Shown: piece after piece, positions 1-6,430 of the stretch | Layout of the letters: each line of letters begins with the position of its first letter | Position numbering within the stretch: the stretch's first letter is position 1 | Source of the DNA: Bryobacteraceae bacterium | GTDB lineage: Bacteria > Acidobacteriota > Terriglobia > Bryobacterales > Bryobacteraceae | Direction of reading: 5' to 3' | NCBI GenBank assembly: GCA_025929455.1 | Contig: JAICMB010000085.1 | Coordinates: 1-9,657, forward strand | Length of the DNA: 9,657 nucleotides | Position numbers and translations under genes: made by a program | The notes under the pieces: generated by a model | Told to the model about the DNA's origin: nothing | Databases searched by the model: none | The model's input: the letters and a program-made list of their open reading frames with translations, nothing else

Positions 1-1317
1 GGGAGAGCTGGTCGGACTGATAGTCGCAAGTCCGCCGGGTGAGGCGATCACCGTGCGGTGACCTTTCAGCACGACATAGCAACCGTGCTGCTGGGCAACC
101 GAGCGCGCGACGGCGACGCGGTCGGCTTGCACGCTGCCGGTCGAGAGGCTCGCAATGCGGCTCATTTCACCCGGATGCGGCGTGAGCACGCGCGGGGCTG
201 ACGCGGCGAAAGATGAACCGGCAAGTGCGTTCAGGGCGTCGGCATCGACAACCATGGGCAGCGGGCATTCCGCATATAGGCGGCGGACTACTTGCACGGT
301 TTCGGGATCCGTTCCAATACCGGGGCCGATGGCGAGCACGGTTTTATGTGTCGCGGCTTTGTTGATGACGTCGAGCGCGCGCGCGGCGATCGCGCCGTCC
401 GCAGTTTCTGGCAGCGGAGTTGTCATTAGTTCCGGCGCATACGAGGCGACCGCGGACAGTGCGGATTCGGCGGTCGCGATAGTCACCAGACCGGCGCCCG
501 CCCGCAGCGCGCCCATACCGGACATGGCGGCTGCGCCGGTTTTGCCGCGCGCGCCGGCGGCGACGAGCACGTGGCCGTAGAGGCCTTTGTTCGACTCGAG
601 AACGCGCGGTCCGAACAGATCGCGGAACGCTTCCGGCTGCGATAGCGCAAGGTTTATGGCGGCATCGTGCTCCCATAACGAGGCGGGCGAGCCGACCGCC
701 GCGACACGCAATGCGCCGCAGTGCTCGGCCGCGGGCGAAAGCACGTGGCAGGGTTTCGGCGCGGTGAACGTGACCGTGTAATCGGCGTCGACCACATCGC
801 CTTGGAGCGCGCCGGTGTCGGTCTGCATGCCGGACGGCAGGTCAACGGCCACAACCTTCGCGTTGGGAAAACCCTTGTTGATGCGACGAATCCAATCGGC
901 GGCAGCGCCGGTCGCGGGACCATGCACTCCCGTGCCGAGCAGCGCATCGATCACGATCGTGGCGCGATCCATCTCGGGCCTAATGGCGGTTTCGATGGGG
1001 CAGCCGCAGGCGCGAAGCATGCGGACGTTTTCGGCGGCGTCGCCGCGCAGCTCGCTGGGGTCGACGAGCAGCGCGACATACAATGAGCGCGGGCGCAGGT
1101 GGATGCACAACTGCCGCGCGACCACCATGCCGTCGCCACCGTTGTTGCCTTTGCCGCACAGCACGGCGATACGGTGCTGGCTTAATGGTGCGAAGCGCTC
1201 GGCAAGAAACTCGGCAACGCGGTGGCCCGCATTCTCCATGAGCACGATGCCCGGGATGCCAAGCTCGATGGTGCGCCTGTCCACCTCGCGCACCTGTGCG
1301 GCGGTGAGGACCTTCAC
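1..1317 (-). CDS. nnr: Bifunctional NAD(P)H-hydrate epimerase / ADP-dependent NAD(P)H-hydrate dehydratase, C-terminus beyond the window
   Basis: Repairs damaged NADH and NADPH hydrates in the cytoplasm. The N-terminal YjeF_N epimerase domain interconverts the R and S hydrates; the C-terminal ribokinase-like domain dehydrates the S form using ADP or ATP. The 439 visible residues read without interruption. Epimerase signatures are LMENAG (about residues 28-33), GKGNNGGDGMVVAR (about 55-68) and VDLPSGMQTDTG (about 158-169). Dehydratase signatures are NKGLYGHVLVAAGARGKTGA, DADALNAL, TPHPGEM and VLKGHRTVIA near the visible end. The GTGD nucleotide-binding motif expected in the last 60-80 residues lies outside the window. 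The start is a GTG at 1317: an in-frame stop at 1341-1339 leaves no upstream ATG or GTG, and GGAG sits 8 nt before the GTG. It is a housekeeping gene 61 nt after the preceding small gene and has no evident functional link to the cytochrome cluster. Confidence 0.93.
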   Translation of the reverse strand, partial: MKVLTAAQVREVDRRTIELGIPGIVLMENAGHRVAEFLAERFAPLSQHRIAVLCGKGNNGGDGMVVARQLCIHLRPRSLYVALLVDPSELRGDAAENVRMLRACGCPIETAIRPEMDRATIVIDALLGTGVHGPATGAAADWIRRINKGFPNAKVVAVDLPSGMQTDTGALQGDVVDADYTVTFTAPKPCHVLSPAAEHCGALRVAAVGSPASLWEHDAAINLALSQPEAFRDLFGPRVLESNKGLYGHVLVAAGARGKTGAAAMSGMGALRAGAGLVTIATAESALSAVASYAPELMTTPLPETADGAIAARALDVINKAATHKTVLAIGPGIGTDPETVQVVRRLYAECPLPMVVDADALNALAGSSFAASAPRVLTPHPGEMSRIASLSTGSVQADRVAVARSVAQQHGCYVVLKGHRTVIASPGGLATISPTSSP

Positions 1318-1325
1318 GGCGCAGG

Positions 1326-1329
1326 CTCC
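1326..1329 (-). promoter_or_regulatory. Ribosome binding site supporting the GTG start of nnr
   Basis: GGAG on the minus strand, 8 nt before the GTG at 1317-1315. With the in-frame stop at 1341-1339 it fixes the start as GTG. Confidence 0.6.
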
Positions 1330-1378
1330 AGCATGTACTCAGAATCGCATGGAGCGGGTGAGCCACACTCGCCTCCGG

Positions 1379-1756
1379 TTATCGCGCGAGTACAACTTCC
1401 TTGCGGACGCGCTCACCGGCCCGGAGCGTAATCCGACCCAGCGGCATTGTCTTGTATCCGTAATCCGAAGCCCACAGCATGTACGTACCGGGGCGCACGC
1501 CGGTGAACGAGTACGTGCCGTCGGCCCGCACTTCGGCGATGGCCATTTCGCCTCGAATCACTTCCCGCGCGACGACGGTTGCATACTGCAACGGGGTACC
1601 CTGCTGATCGAGAACGCTTCCCTGGACGTAGCCGCTACCCGTAGAGATCGGGACGATGCTGAACGTCATCAGAAGGGTCAGCGTGAGCGCGCCGGCCGCG
1701 AGGGAGAGGTGCTTCCTGTCGGGCGCATGCCAAGCGGTGGGATGATTCGCAACCAT
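1379..1756 (-). CDS. Small membrane-anchored or secreted protein with a carboxypeptidase-regulatory-like domain
   Basis: A 125-residue protein of unknown specific function. After a charged, His-containing N-terminus, residues about 17-38 form one hydrophobic segment, either an uncleaved anchor or a long signal peptide. Residues about 43-123 match the carboxypeptidase D regulatory-like beta-sandwich: YVQGSVLDQQGTPLQYATV, then DGTYSFTGVRPGTYMLWAS, then a closing strand RKEVVLAR. This Ig-like fold is common in extracytoplasmic proteins of Acidobacteriota and Bacteroidota, often fused to TonB receptors or peptidases. Here it stands alone, with no catalytic or barrel domain. AAGGAG lies 9 nt before the ATG. 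It follows the tetraheme cytochrome gene after 148 nt and precedes nnr by 61 nt. It may belong with nnr or be read through from the cytochrome operon; the sequence does not decide. Confidence 0.75.
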   Translation of the reverse strand: MVANHPTAWHAPDRKHLSLAAGALTLTLLMTFSIVPISTGSGYVQGSVLDQQGTPLQYATVVAREVIRGEMAIAEVRADGTYSFTGVRPGTYMLWASDYGYKTMPLGRITLRAGERVRKEVVLAR

Positions 1757-1904
1757 ACCAGCAGTCTCCTTCTATCTGCTGCACCCTCAGGTGCACGTCT
1801 TCTGCCACCTGGCAGGCATGTCCAGCAAGGGATTTAGTGCATGCGGCTGCGCGAATACACGCAGAGCGGTCGAAATTGACGCAGGTTGCACTACACCGAG
1901 CGGC
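1757..1904 (-). other. Intergenic spacer after the cytochrome operon with three short inverted repeats
   Basis: This is the only sizeable gap in the window. It holds three short inverted repeats: CTGCG/CGCAG (1847-1851 and 1860-1864), TGCCA/TGGCA with a 2-nt loop (1803-1807 and 1810-1814), and TGCACC/GGTGCA with a 4-nt loop (1780-1785 and 1790-1795). None is followed by a T-run on the minus strand, so none is a textbook intrinsic terminator. I see no convincing -35/-10 pair. The spacer may mark the operon end or a weak read-through boundary. Confidence 0.4.
1766..1771 (-). promoter_or_regulatory. Ribosome binding site of the carboxypeptidase-regulatory-like gene
   Basis: AAGGAG on the minus strand, 9 nt before the ATG at 1756-1754. 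It supports the chosen start. Confidence 0.6.
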
Positions 1905-3017
1905 CTACTGCACGGAGTTGATGTACGCGATCAGATCGGACATCTGCTGCGCACTGGTGAAGCGCGGCCACGCGATGTTGGTTTGTTGCATACGCTGGTA
2001 CATTGTCGGACCGTGCTGCCAGAGGACCGAAATGATCGTAATTTCGGTCAGAGGCCGGCCGCGGCCGGCGAGTCGCACGGCGCCATTCTGTCCGCCGGCA
2101 TGGCAGTCTGCGCAGCGCTTCTGCGCAAATACACGTTGACCACGCGCGGCGTCGCCGCCGGAGCTGATGAATTGCCGCAACCACAGATAGCTCAGTAGCT
2201 CATTCATCTCTTCTTGTGAAAGAACGGGCGGCGTTTGCGCCATGCGCGGCGCGTGATTCCACATCTCTACCGCGATGCCGGTCAGAGTTTGATTATGCAG
2301 GCGATTTTCGAGCGCCAGGGCGCCGCTGTGGCAGTTGGCGCACCCTTTGGACTGGAAGACCTCTGCGCCGTTCTGTCCACTTCCGAACGAAAATACTGCA
2401 GGGTGGTTGCGCGTCTCGGGCAGATTGCGGAGATACACGAGCATATCACCGAGATTCTGCGTCGTGAGCTGCGGCCATGCGAGGTTGCGGCGCGCGAACG
2501 CTTCGCGCATGCGTGCGGCGTGATTCCACATCTGGCGCACGATGGCAATGGGATGTCCAAGCGACTCCCACTGCGCCACCGGCGGCGCATTCTCTGCCAC
2601 CGATGTGGTAATTCCGTGACAATCGGCGCAATGTTTGTTTTCGAAGGCAAGCTTGCCGCGTCCGGCATCGGCCGGCGCGTCGAAGAACCGCCTGGAGTAG
2701 AAGAACGCGAACAGGTCCGCCGCATCCTGCGGAGATAACGACGGTTTCGCCATGCCGGTTTTCTCCATCGCGGTCCACATCGTCGGCGCATGGTTCCACA
2801 TCGTACTGGCGAGCAGGGCCGGTGTGAAGTTGCGGTCGATACGTTTGCCCAAATCGGGCGCGGCGGTCCCACCCTTTCCGTTAATGCTGTGGCACTGGAC
2901 GCAGTGCTCGGCCTCGAAGACGCGCGCGCCGCGGTCGCTGTCGCCCGGCAGCAATGGCGTCTCGGCCGCCATGCAGGCGAATGCGGCGCCGAAGACGATG
3001 ACTGGAAGTGCTCTCAT
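1905..3017 (-). CDS. Tetraheme c-type cytochrome built from four tandem monoheme repeats
   Basis: A 370-residue exported electron-transfer protein. A short signal peptide (cleavage probably after residue 18) is followed by four units of roughly 75-100 residues, each starting with a covalent heme site: CVQCH (39-43), CADCH (130-134), CANCH (226-230) and CADCH (302-306). Each unit then repeats a distinctive motif about 30 residues later, W-(N/Q)-H-(A/G)-(P/A)-x-M, at 74-80, 164-170, 253-259 and 333-339. A segment ending in an amphipathic D/E-L-hydrophobic-Y/F helix follows, as in the C-terminal helix of class I cytochromes. The fourfold repeat points to internal duplication. The distal heme ligand could be the motif His or Met. 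The ATG is 9 nt after the porin stop, with AGGA partly formed by that stop codon, so it is the last gene of the operon. Its role is unknown; a periplasmic electron carrier or porin-associated partner is an inference. Confidence 0.9.
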   Translation of the reverse strand: MRALPVIVFGAAFACMAAETPLLPGDSDRGARVFEAEHCVQCHSINGKGGTAAPDLGKRIDRNFTPALLASTMWNHAPTMWTAMEKTGMAKPSLSPQDAADLFAFFYSRRFFDAPADAGRGKLAFENKHCADCHGITTSVAENAPPVAQWESLGHPIAIVRQMWNHAARMREAFARRNLAWPQLTTQNLGDMLVYLRNLPETRNHPAVFSFGSGQNGAEVFQSKGCANCHSGALALENRLHNQTLTGIAVEMWNHAPRMAQTPPVLSQEEMNELLSYLWLRQFISSGGDAARGQRVFAQKRCADCHAGGQNGAVRLAGRGRPLTEITIISVLWQHGPTMYQRMQQTNIAWPRFTSAQQMSDLIAYINSVQ

Positions 3018-3024
3018 AACTGAG

Positions 3025-3028
3025 TCCT
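3025..3028 (-). promoter_or_regulatory. Ribosome binding site of the tetraheme gene overlapping the porin stop codon
   Basis: AGGA on the minus strand, 7 nt before the ATG at 3017-3015. Its first two bases belong to the porin stop codon (TAG at 3029-3027). This suggests tight translational linkage. Confidence 0.5.
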
Positions 3029-5081
3029 AGCGCGTGAGTCGCAGCCCGGTCGTAATAAGATGCGCGCGAAAGCCTTCGTACATGTAGAAGTTCTCGCCGA
3101 AGCCGTAGTAGCGCCATTCGGCGGTCCAGTATACATGTTTGTAGAGAGGCGCGACTGCGCGAATGTAAGGTTGGTAATACCGCGTGGGCCGGCTGCCATT
3201 CGAGATGAACAACGATCCACCGAGCGTGAGCTTTCCCGTCATGCCGGCATGCCTCGGCAAGTTCAGGTCCACAAGTGCGCTGGCGATGTGAGCGTTGTCG
3301 CGATAAATGTAACGCTCGGGCGTCAAAAACTGCGGGACCAGATACGTGATCGCTGAGTCAACCGCGCTGCGCGTGTAATCGCCCAGAATGCTGACGTACT
3401 TGCTGCCGTTCGGTGTCCACATCAATGAAAGCGAACTCTGCCGCGCATCGAAACTATAATCGACGCCGGGATCCGGATTGCGGTTGTGCAGATACGAGAA
3501 ATCCGCCGAGGCGCTGAGATTCGTGGTGGCCTGGTAACGCGCGCGCGCGTGCAGCCGCTGGTAATCGCGCAGGCTGGTGCGGAAGTAGTCGTGCTCGCTG
3601 GAGGCGCCTTCAAAATCGACACTTGTACTGAGCTTCTGCACGGGCCGGAACGACACACCGGCCAGTCCGGTGTTGCGCGCCAGTTGCCCGGACTCGAGCG
3701 GACCAAACGCGCTGAGCAACGCGGGCGTGCGCACGTCGGCATCGCCCCACTCACGGCGATAGCCTCCGCGCAGAGTCAAGCGCGGCAACACGTCAAAAAG
3801 AACATTCACTTCTTCGCGGTTATAGTTCAACGTCAGGCGGTCCGCCGCGGGGCCGCCTTGCGTGACGGCTAGAGCGCCCGCCACGAAATACTGATCAGTC
3901 AAAGCCGCGGCGGAGGCGTTATGCATGCGGTCCGTCGTAAACGATTCCAGGATGCGGAGACGGTGAAACGGCCGGATCTCGGTGCCAAAATCGGCCGTCA
4001 CGTGCGGAAGTTTGGCGGTGCCCGTTGCCAGCTCGCTCTGCCCGTTGTAGAACAGCAGCGCGCTCAACAGCACGAAGTTGCCCTGCGCGTCCTGTGTAAA
4101 TCGGACATCGTTTTCGGGCTGGCTGTAAAGGAACTGGCCGGACAGATCGATCCAGGAGAAAGGATTGGCGGTCACCAACACACGCGTGAAAAGGCTGTGG
4201 CCGGTGATGTCATACGCATCGAGAATACTGGTCGCTTCGAGTGTCTGCCCCAAATAGGTTGCACGGCGGTTGCCGAGGTTGGCGAGATTGCTGCCGCCCA
4301 ATTGTTCGCTGTCGCCGTACGTGGTGCCGCCCTGTTCTGCGGTCGCGTGAAAACGATTCAGCTCGATACGAAGCCCTCCGCGGTACGACCGCTGCGCGTT
4401 GTCGATGCGTAACGGCGCGGGATATTCGTTCACGTCGAGGACAAGATTGGCGACGCCGTGCCCCTGATCGGAGTCGCTGTCAAACGCAAAGAATGGAATG
4501 AGACGCTTGCCGGGCCGCAGGTCGAGGTTGAAATCGGCAAGCCGGCGGCGCAGATCAAAGGCGCGCTCGTTCAACACCAGACCGTTCAGTGAAAGCAGCG
4601 GGTCTGCGAACGACGGCAGGTCGTTGAAGTACGCGAAAGAGCGGTAATCGAACGTCAGATCGTAAAGGCCGAGCCGGCGAGCACCCACGTGCGCAGTGCT
4701 GTACGGATCGTCACCCCAGTTGTACCCGCGCACTTCGAGGCGATCGAACAGGCGGTGCTTGGGATCGAGCAGTGTGAAGTCGGCGCCCGTGAGCTTCGGC
4801 CCTTGGTTCAGGCCGACGATGCTGCGGTAGGCCGGCGTGCTGCCACCCGTCGTAACCCAGCGAAAACCGAAGTCGACCACGCCGGTGAACGCCGGCTCAC
4901 CCGCGGGGACCGGGTTTGGCGCGTTTTCGGACGCGGCCGGCGTCGCAGCGGGAACCGGTCCGGGCGGCGCGGACTGCTGCGCCTGCGGCTGCGGTGATGA
5001 CGATTGCGACGCGGCGGGCGTAGGCGCCTGTTGCGCAGCCAACGGAACGCAGATCGCGAGCATGGCGGCGCCGAGTCTCAT
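3027..5081 (-). CDS. Large outer-membrane beta-barrel protein, probable MtrB/PioB-like porin of a porin-cytochrome conduit
   Basis: A 684-residue protein with a signal peptide (about 1-16), a Pro/Ala/Ser/Gln-rich low-complexity linker (about 17-62), then about 620 residues of alternating polar/aromatic beta-strand sequence with no cytoplasmic domain. Examples are VVDFGFRWVTTGG, GLYDLTFDYRSFAYF, TLRGGYRREWGD, SADFSYLHNRNPDPG and YWTAEWRYYGFG. Length and composition fit a barrel of the MtrB/PioB size class. In such complexes the barrel sheathes a periplasmic decaheme cytochrome so electrons cross the outer membrane. The family call is an inference that rests heavily on the adjacent MtrA-type gene; I see no N-terminal CXXC as in Shewanella MtrB. 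The start at 5081 gives a clean signal peptide. An in-frame start at 5264 exists but would place 61 non-signal residues inside the upstream gene. The ATG overlaps the upstream stop as ATGA and lacks a well-placed Shine-Dalgarno, implying translational coupling. Confidence 0.78.
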   Translation of the reverse strand: MRLGAAMLAICVPLAAQQAPTPAASQSSSPQPQAQQSAPPGPVPAATPAASENAPNPVPAGEPAFTGVVDFGFRWVTTGGSTPAYRSIVGLNQGPKLTGADFTLLDPKHRLFDRLEVRGYNWGDDPYSTAHVGARRLGLYDLTFDYRSFAYFNDLPSFADPLLSLNGLVLNERAFDLRRRLADFNLDLRPGKRLIPFFAFDSDSDQGHGVANLVLDVNEYPAPLRIDNAQRSYRGGLRIELNRFHATAEQGGTTYGDSEQLGGSNLANLGNRRATYLGQTLEATSILDAYDITGHSLFTRVLVTANPFSWIDLSGQFLYSQPENDVRFTQDAQGNFVLLSALLFYNGQSELATGTAKLPHVTADFGTEIRPFHRLRILESFTTDRMHNASAAALTDQYFVAGALAVTQGGPAADRLTLNYNREEVNVLFDVLPRLTLRGGYRREWGDADVRTPALLSAFGPLESGQLARNTGLAGVSFRPVQKLSTSVDFEGASSEHDYFRTSLRDYQRLHARARYQATTNLSASADFSYLHNRNPDPGVDYSFDARQSSLSLMWTPNGSKYVSILGDYTRSAVDSAITYLVPQFLTPERYIYRDNAHIASALVDLNLPRHAGMTGKLTLGGSLFISNGSRPTRYYQPYIRAVAPLYKHVYWTAEWRYYGFGENFYMYEGFRAHLITTGLRLTR

Positions 5082-6052
5082 CGCAGGAAGAACCTGTTCA
5101 CATGCGAGCCGTGGATCTTCTGATGACACACGGTGCAGTTCTGAAAAGTCGGCGAACGCAGATCGTGGAAAGCGGGCGGCACTACGCCCAGGCTGTTCCG
5201 CGCAACTGTGGACAGCGAAGGAGTCGAGGGCGGCAGCGGCAGGTTCGCGTGGCACTGCAGACAAACGAAGCGCACTTCCTGCCGGATAAGCATGCGCGGA
5301 TTTGCGGAGCCGTGCGGATCGTGGCAGCTCCAGCAGCCCTCCAGCCGCACCGGTGCGTGTTCAAACGTAAAAGGGCCACGTTTGTCCGCGTGACATTTCA
5401 AACAACCCGGTTCGTTCGCTGCAAACGTTTGGCGCATGGGCGGAAGGAGGCTGCCGTGCGGATTGTGGCAGTCGATGCACGACATAGCGCCCTCGGGGAG
5501 CCGGTGATGATACGGCCTGTTAAATGATGCCCATTCGGGCGAGTGGCAGCGCGCGCACTGCGCGTTTACGGCTTCGTTGCGCCGCGCCACAATCTTCTCC
5601 ACGCCCTGGTGCATGAAATGGCAACTCGTACAGGCGACCTGATTCTTTACGTGGCTGCTCTCGATACGTCCGGCGTGCCTGGGCTCGTTTAAGTGACAAC
5701 GCAGGCACGTGCGGTCGACCTGTTGCGCGGGCATTTTCGCAGGATTACGGATTTCGGCTGCGCTTGCCGTTTCAACGTGTTTACTGCCCGGACCGTGGCA
5801 GGACTCGCAAGCGTTGTTTTCAAAACCGCGCCAGGCCTGCTTTTCGACCGAACGATGTGGATTCTGCTTGAAAAAGTTGTTGTAGATTTCTTCGTGACAA
5901 GCGCCACACATCTGCGAACCGACATAGGTCGCCGCTTGCGAAGCTTCGGCAGGCGCAGATGCGGACGCGGGCGCGGGTGGCGTTTGCGTCTGCGCACGCG
6001 CGAGCGCACACGCCAGGACCGCGGCGGCCGCAATGGCTTCGCACCTGCTCAT
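5078..6052 (-). CDS. Periplasmic decaheme c-type cytochrome, DmsE/MtrA family
   Basis: A 324-residue periplasmic electron wire. The signal peptide (cleavage near ARA-Q, residue 20) is followed by an Ala/Pro-rich linker, then ten CXXCH sites with first Cys at residues 49, 82, 116, 141, 166, 192, 217, 240, 264 and 306. Enough spaced histidines exist for bis-His ligation, for example H66, H92, H148, H199 in NPHGS, H232, H247 in DPHGS, H314 and H317. CESCHGPGSKH, the repeated CHNPHGS/CHDPHGS pattern and the total size match the DmsE/MtrA/PioA group, which threads electrons through an outer-membrane barrel. The next gene encodes such a barrel and overlaps by ATGA, as expected if both are made in fixed ratio. 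GGAG lies 9 nt before the ATG and the monoheme gene ends 26 nt upstream. No DMSO reductase subunit is visible, so an MtrA-like role is favoured over a dedicated DmsE role. Confidence 0.92.
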   Translation of the reverse strand: MSRCEAIAAAAVLACALARAQTQTPPAPASASAPAEASQAATYVGSQMCGACHEEIYNNFFKQNPHRSVEKQAWRGFENNACESCHGPGSKHVETASAAEIRNPAKMPAQQVDRTCLRCHLNEPRHAGRIESSHVKNQVACTSCHFMHQGVEKIVARRNEAVNAQCARCHSPEWASFNRPYHHRLPEGAMSCIDCHNPHGSLLPPMRQTFAANEPGCLKCHADKRGPFTFEHAPVRLEGCWSCHDPHGSANPRMLIRQEVRFVCLQCHANLPLPPSTPSLSTVARNSLGVVPPAFHDLRSPTFQNCTVCHQKIHGSHVNRFFLR

Positions 6053-6061
6053 GCCAAATAT

Positions 6062-6065
6062 CTCC
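6062..6065 (-). promoter_or_regulatory. Ribosome binding site of the decaheme DmsE/MtrA-type gene
   Basis: GGAG on the minus strand, 9 nt before the ATG at 6052-6050. It supports that start. Confidence 0.5.
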
Positions 6066-6078
6066 AGTTCGAAGAAAG

Positions 6079-6399
6079 CTATTTCTTGAACGTGCGAATG
6101 TGCGCGATCACATCCTCGATGCCCTTCTTGCCGAGCTTGTTCTCATACGCGGGCATTTTCCCTTTGCCGCGCCCGATGATGTCGAACAACTGTGTGTCAG
6201 TCATATTCTGCACCTCGGCAGAGCCAAGGTCGCGCAGCTTGAATGTCTTGCCCATAGCGGTGTTACCGCTGCCGTCCTTGCCGTGGCACGCCGCGCATTG
6301 GCGTCCAAAGAGAGTCGCGCCGTTCGCGGCGTTTCCTTGCGCCCAGGCGGGGCACGTTAACAATACTCCAAAAGCGAATACAAAGACTGCTGTTTTCAT
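6079..6399 (-). CDS. Small periplasmic monoheme cytochrome c, class I
   Basis: A 106-residue soluble electron carrier. The signal peptide ends at a clear AWA-Q site (residue 20). The mature protein of about 86 residues carries one CAACH heme site (35-39), followed by GKDGSGNTAMGK. The distal ligand is probably Met82 in GRGKGKMPAYENKLG, and the final segment (GIEDVIAHIRTFKK) is the conserved C-terminal helix. Size and layout match the cytochrome c6/c553-like, cbb3-type class I family. It sits between the inner-membrane quinol dehydrogenase gene (29 nt upstream) and the decaheme gene (26 nt downstream). This suggests it shuttles electrons across the periplasm between those two proteins, though that role is inferred from position. 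Confidence 0.92.
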   Translation of the reverse strand: MKTAVFVFAFGVLLTCPAWAQGNAANGATLFGRQCAACHGKDGSGNTAMGKTFKLRDLGSAEVQNMTDTQLFDIIGRGKGKMPAYENKLGKKGIEDVIAHIRTFKK

Positions 6400-6405
6400 G
6401 ATCTT

Positions 6406-6410
6406 CCTCC
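6406..6410 (-). promoter_or_regulatory. Strong ribosome binding site of the monoheme cytochrome gene
   Basis: GGAGG, within GGGAGGAAG, lies 6 nt before the ATG at 6399-6397 on the minus strand. It is the strongest Shine-Dalgarno match in the operon, which may give this small carrier higher expression than its neighbours. Confidence 0.65.
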
Positions 6411-6418
6411 CTGCTGAA

Positions 6419-6430
6419 AGCCGGCCGGCT
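6419..6430. repeat. 12-bp perfect palindrome AGCCGGCCGGCT at the imcH-like stop codon
   Basis: The sequence equals its own reverse complement and overlaps the stop codon of the inner-membrane cytochrome gene (6431-6429). With no loop and no T-run it is not a standard terminator. It may simply reflect high GC. Confidence 0.4.

Noticed and set aside
815..1837. A 340-codon plus-strand frame opposite nnr and the small carboxypeptidase-regulatory-like gene
   Set aside because: It is antisense to two supported genes and its translation resembles no protein family; it is a compositional shadow.
2973..3017. A lipobox in the tetraheme cytochrome signal peptide (Cys15 after AFA)
   Set aside because: The -3 position lacks the usual Leu/Val and a standard signal peptidase I site (after residue 18) is equally good, so a lipoprotein call is not supported.
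3027..5264. The longer 745-residue form of the barrel protein starting at 5264
   Set aside because: The extra 61 residues lie inside the decaheme gene, lack a signal peptide at the front and would bury the real signal peptide that begins at 5081.
5078..6052. Naming the decaheme gene as part of a dedicated extracellular DMSO reductase
   Set aside because: No molybdopterin catalytic subunit or iron-sulfur subunit occurs in the window; the neighbours are a surface multiheme cytochrome and a quinol dehydrogenase.
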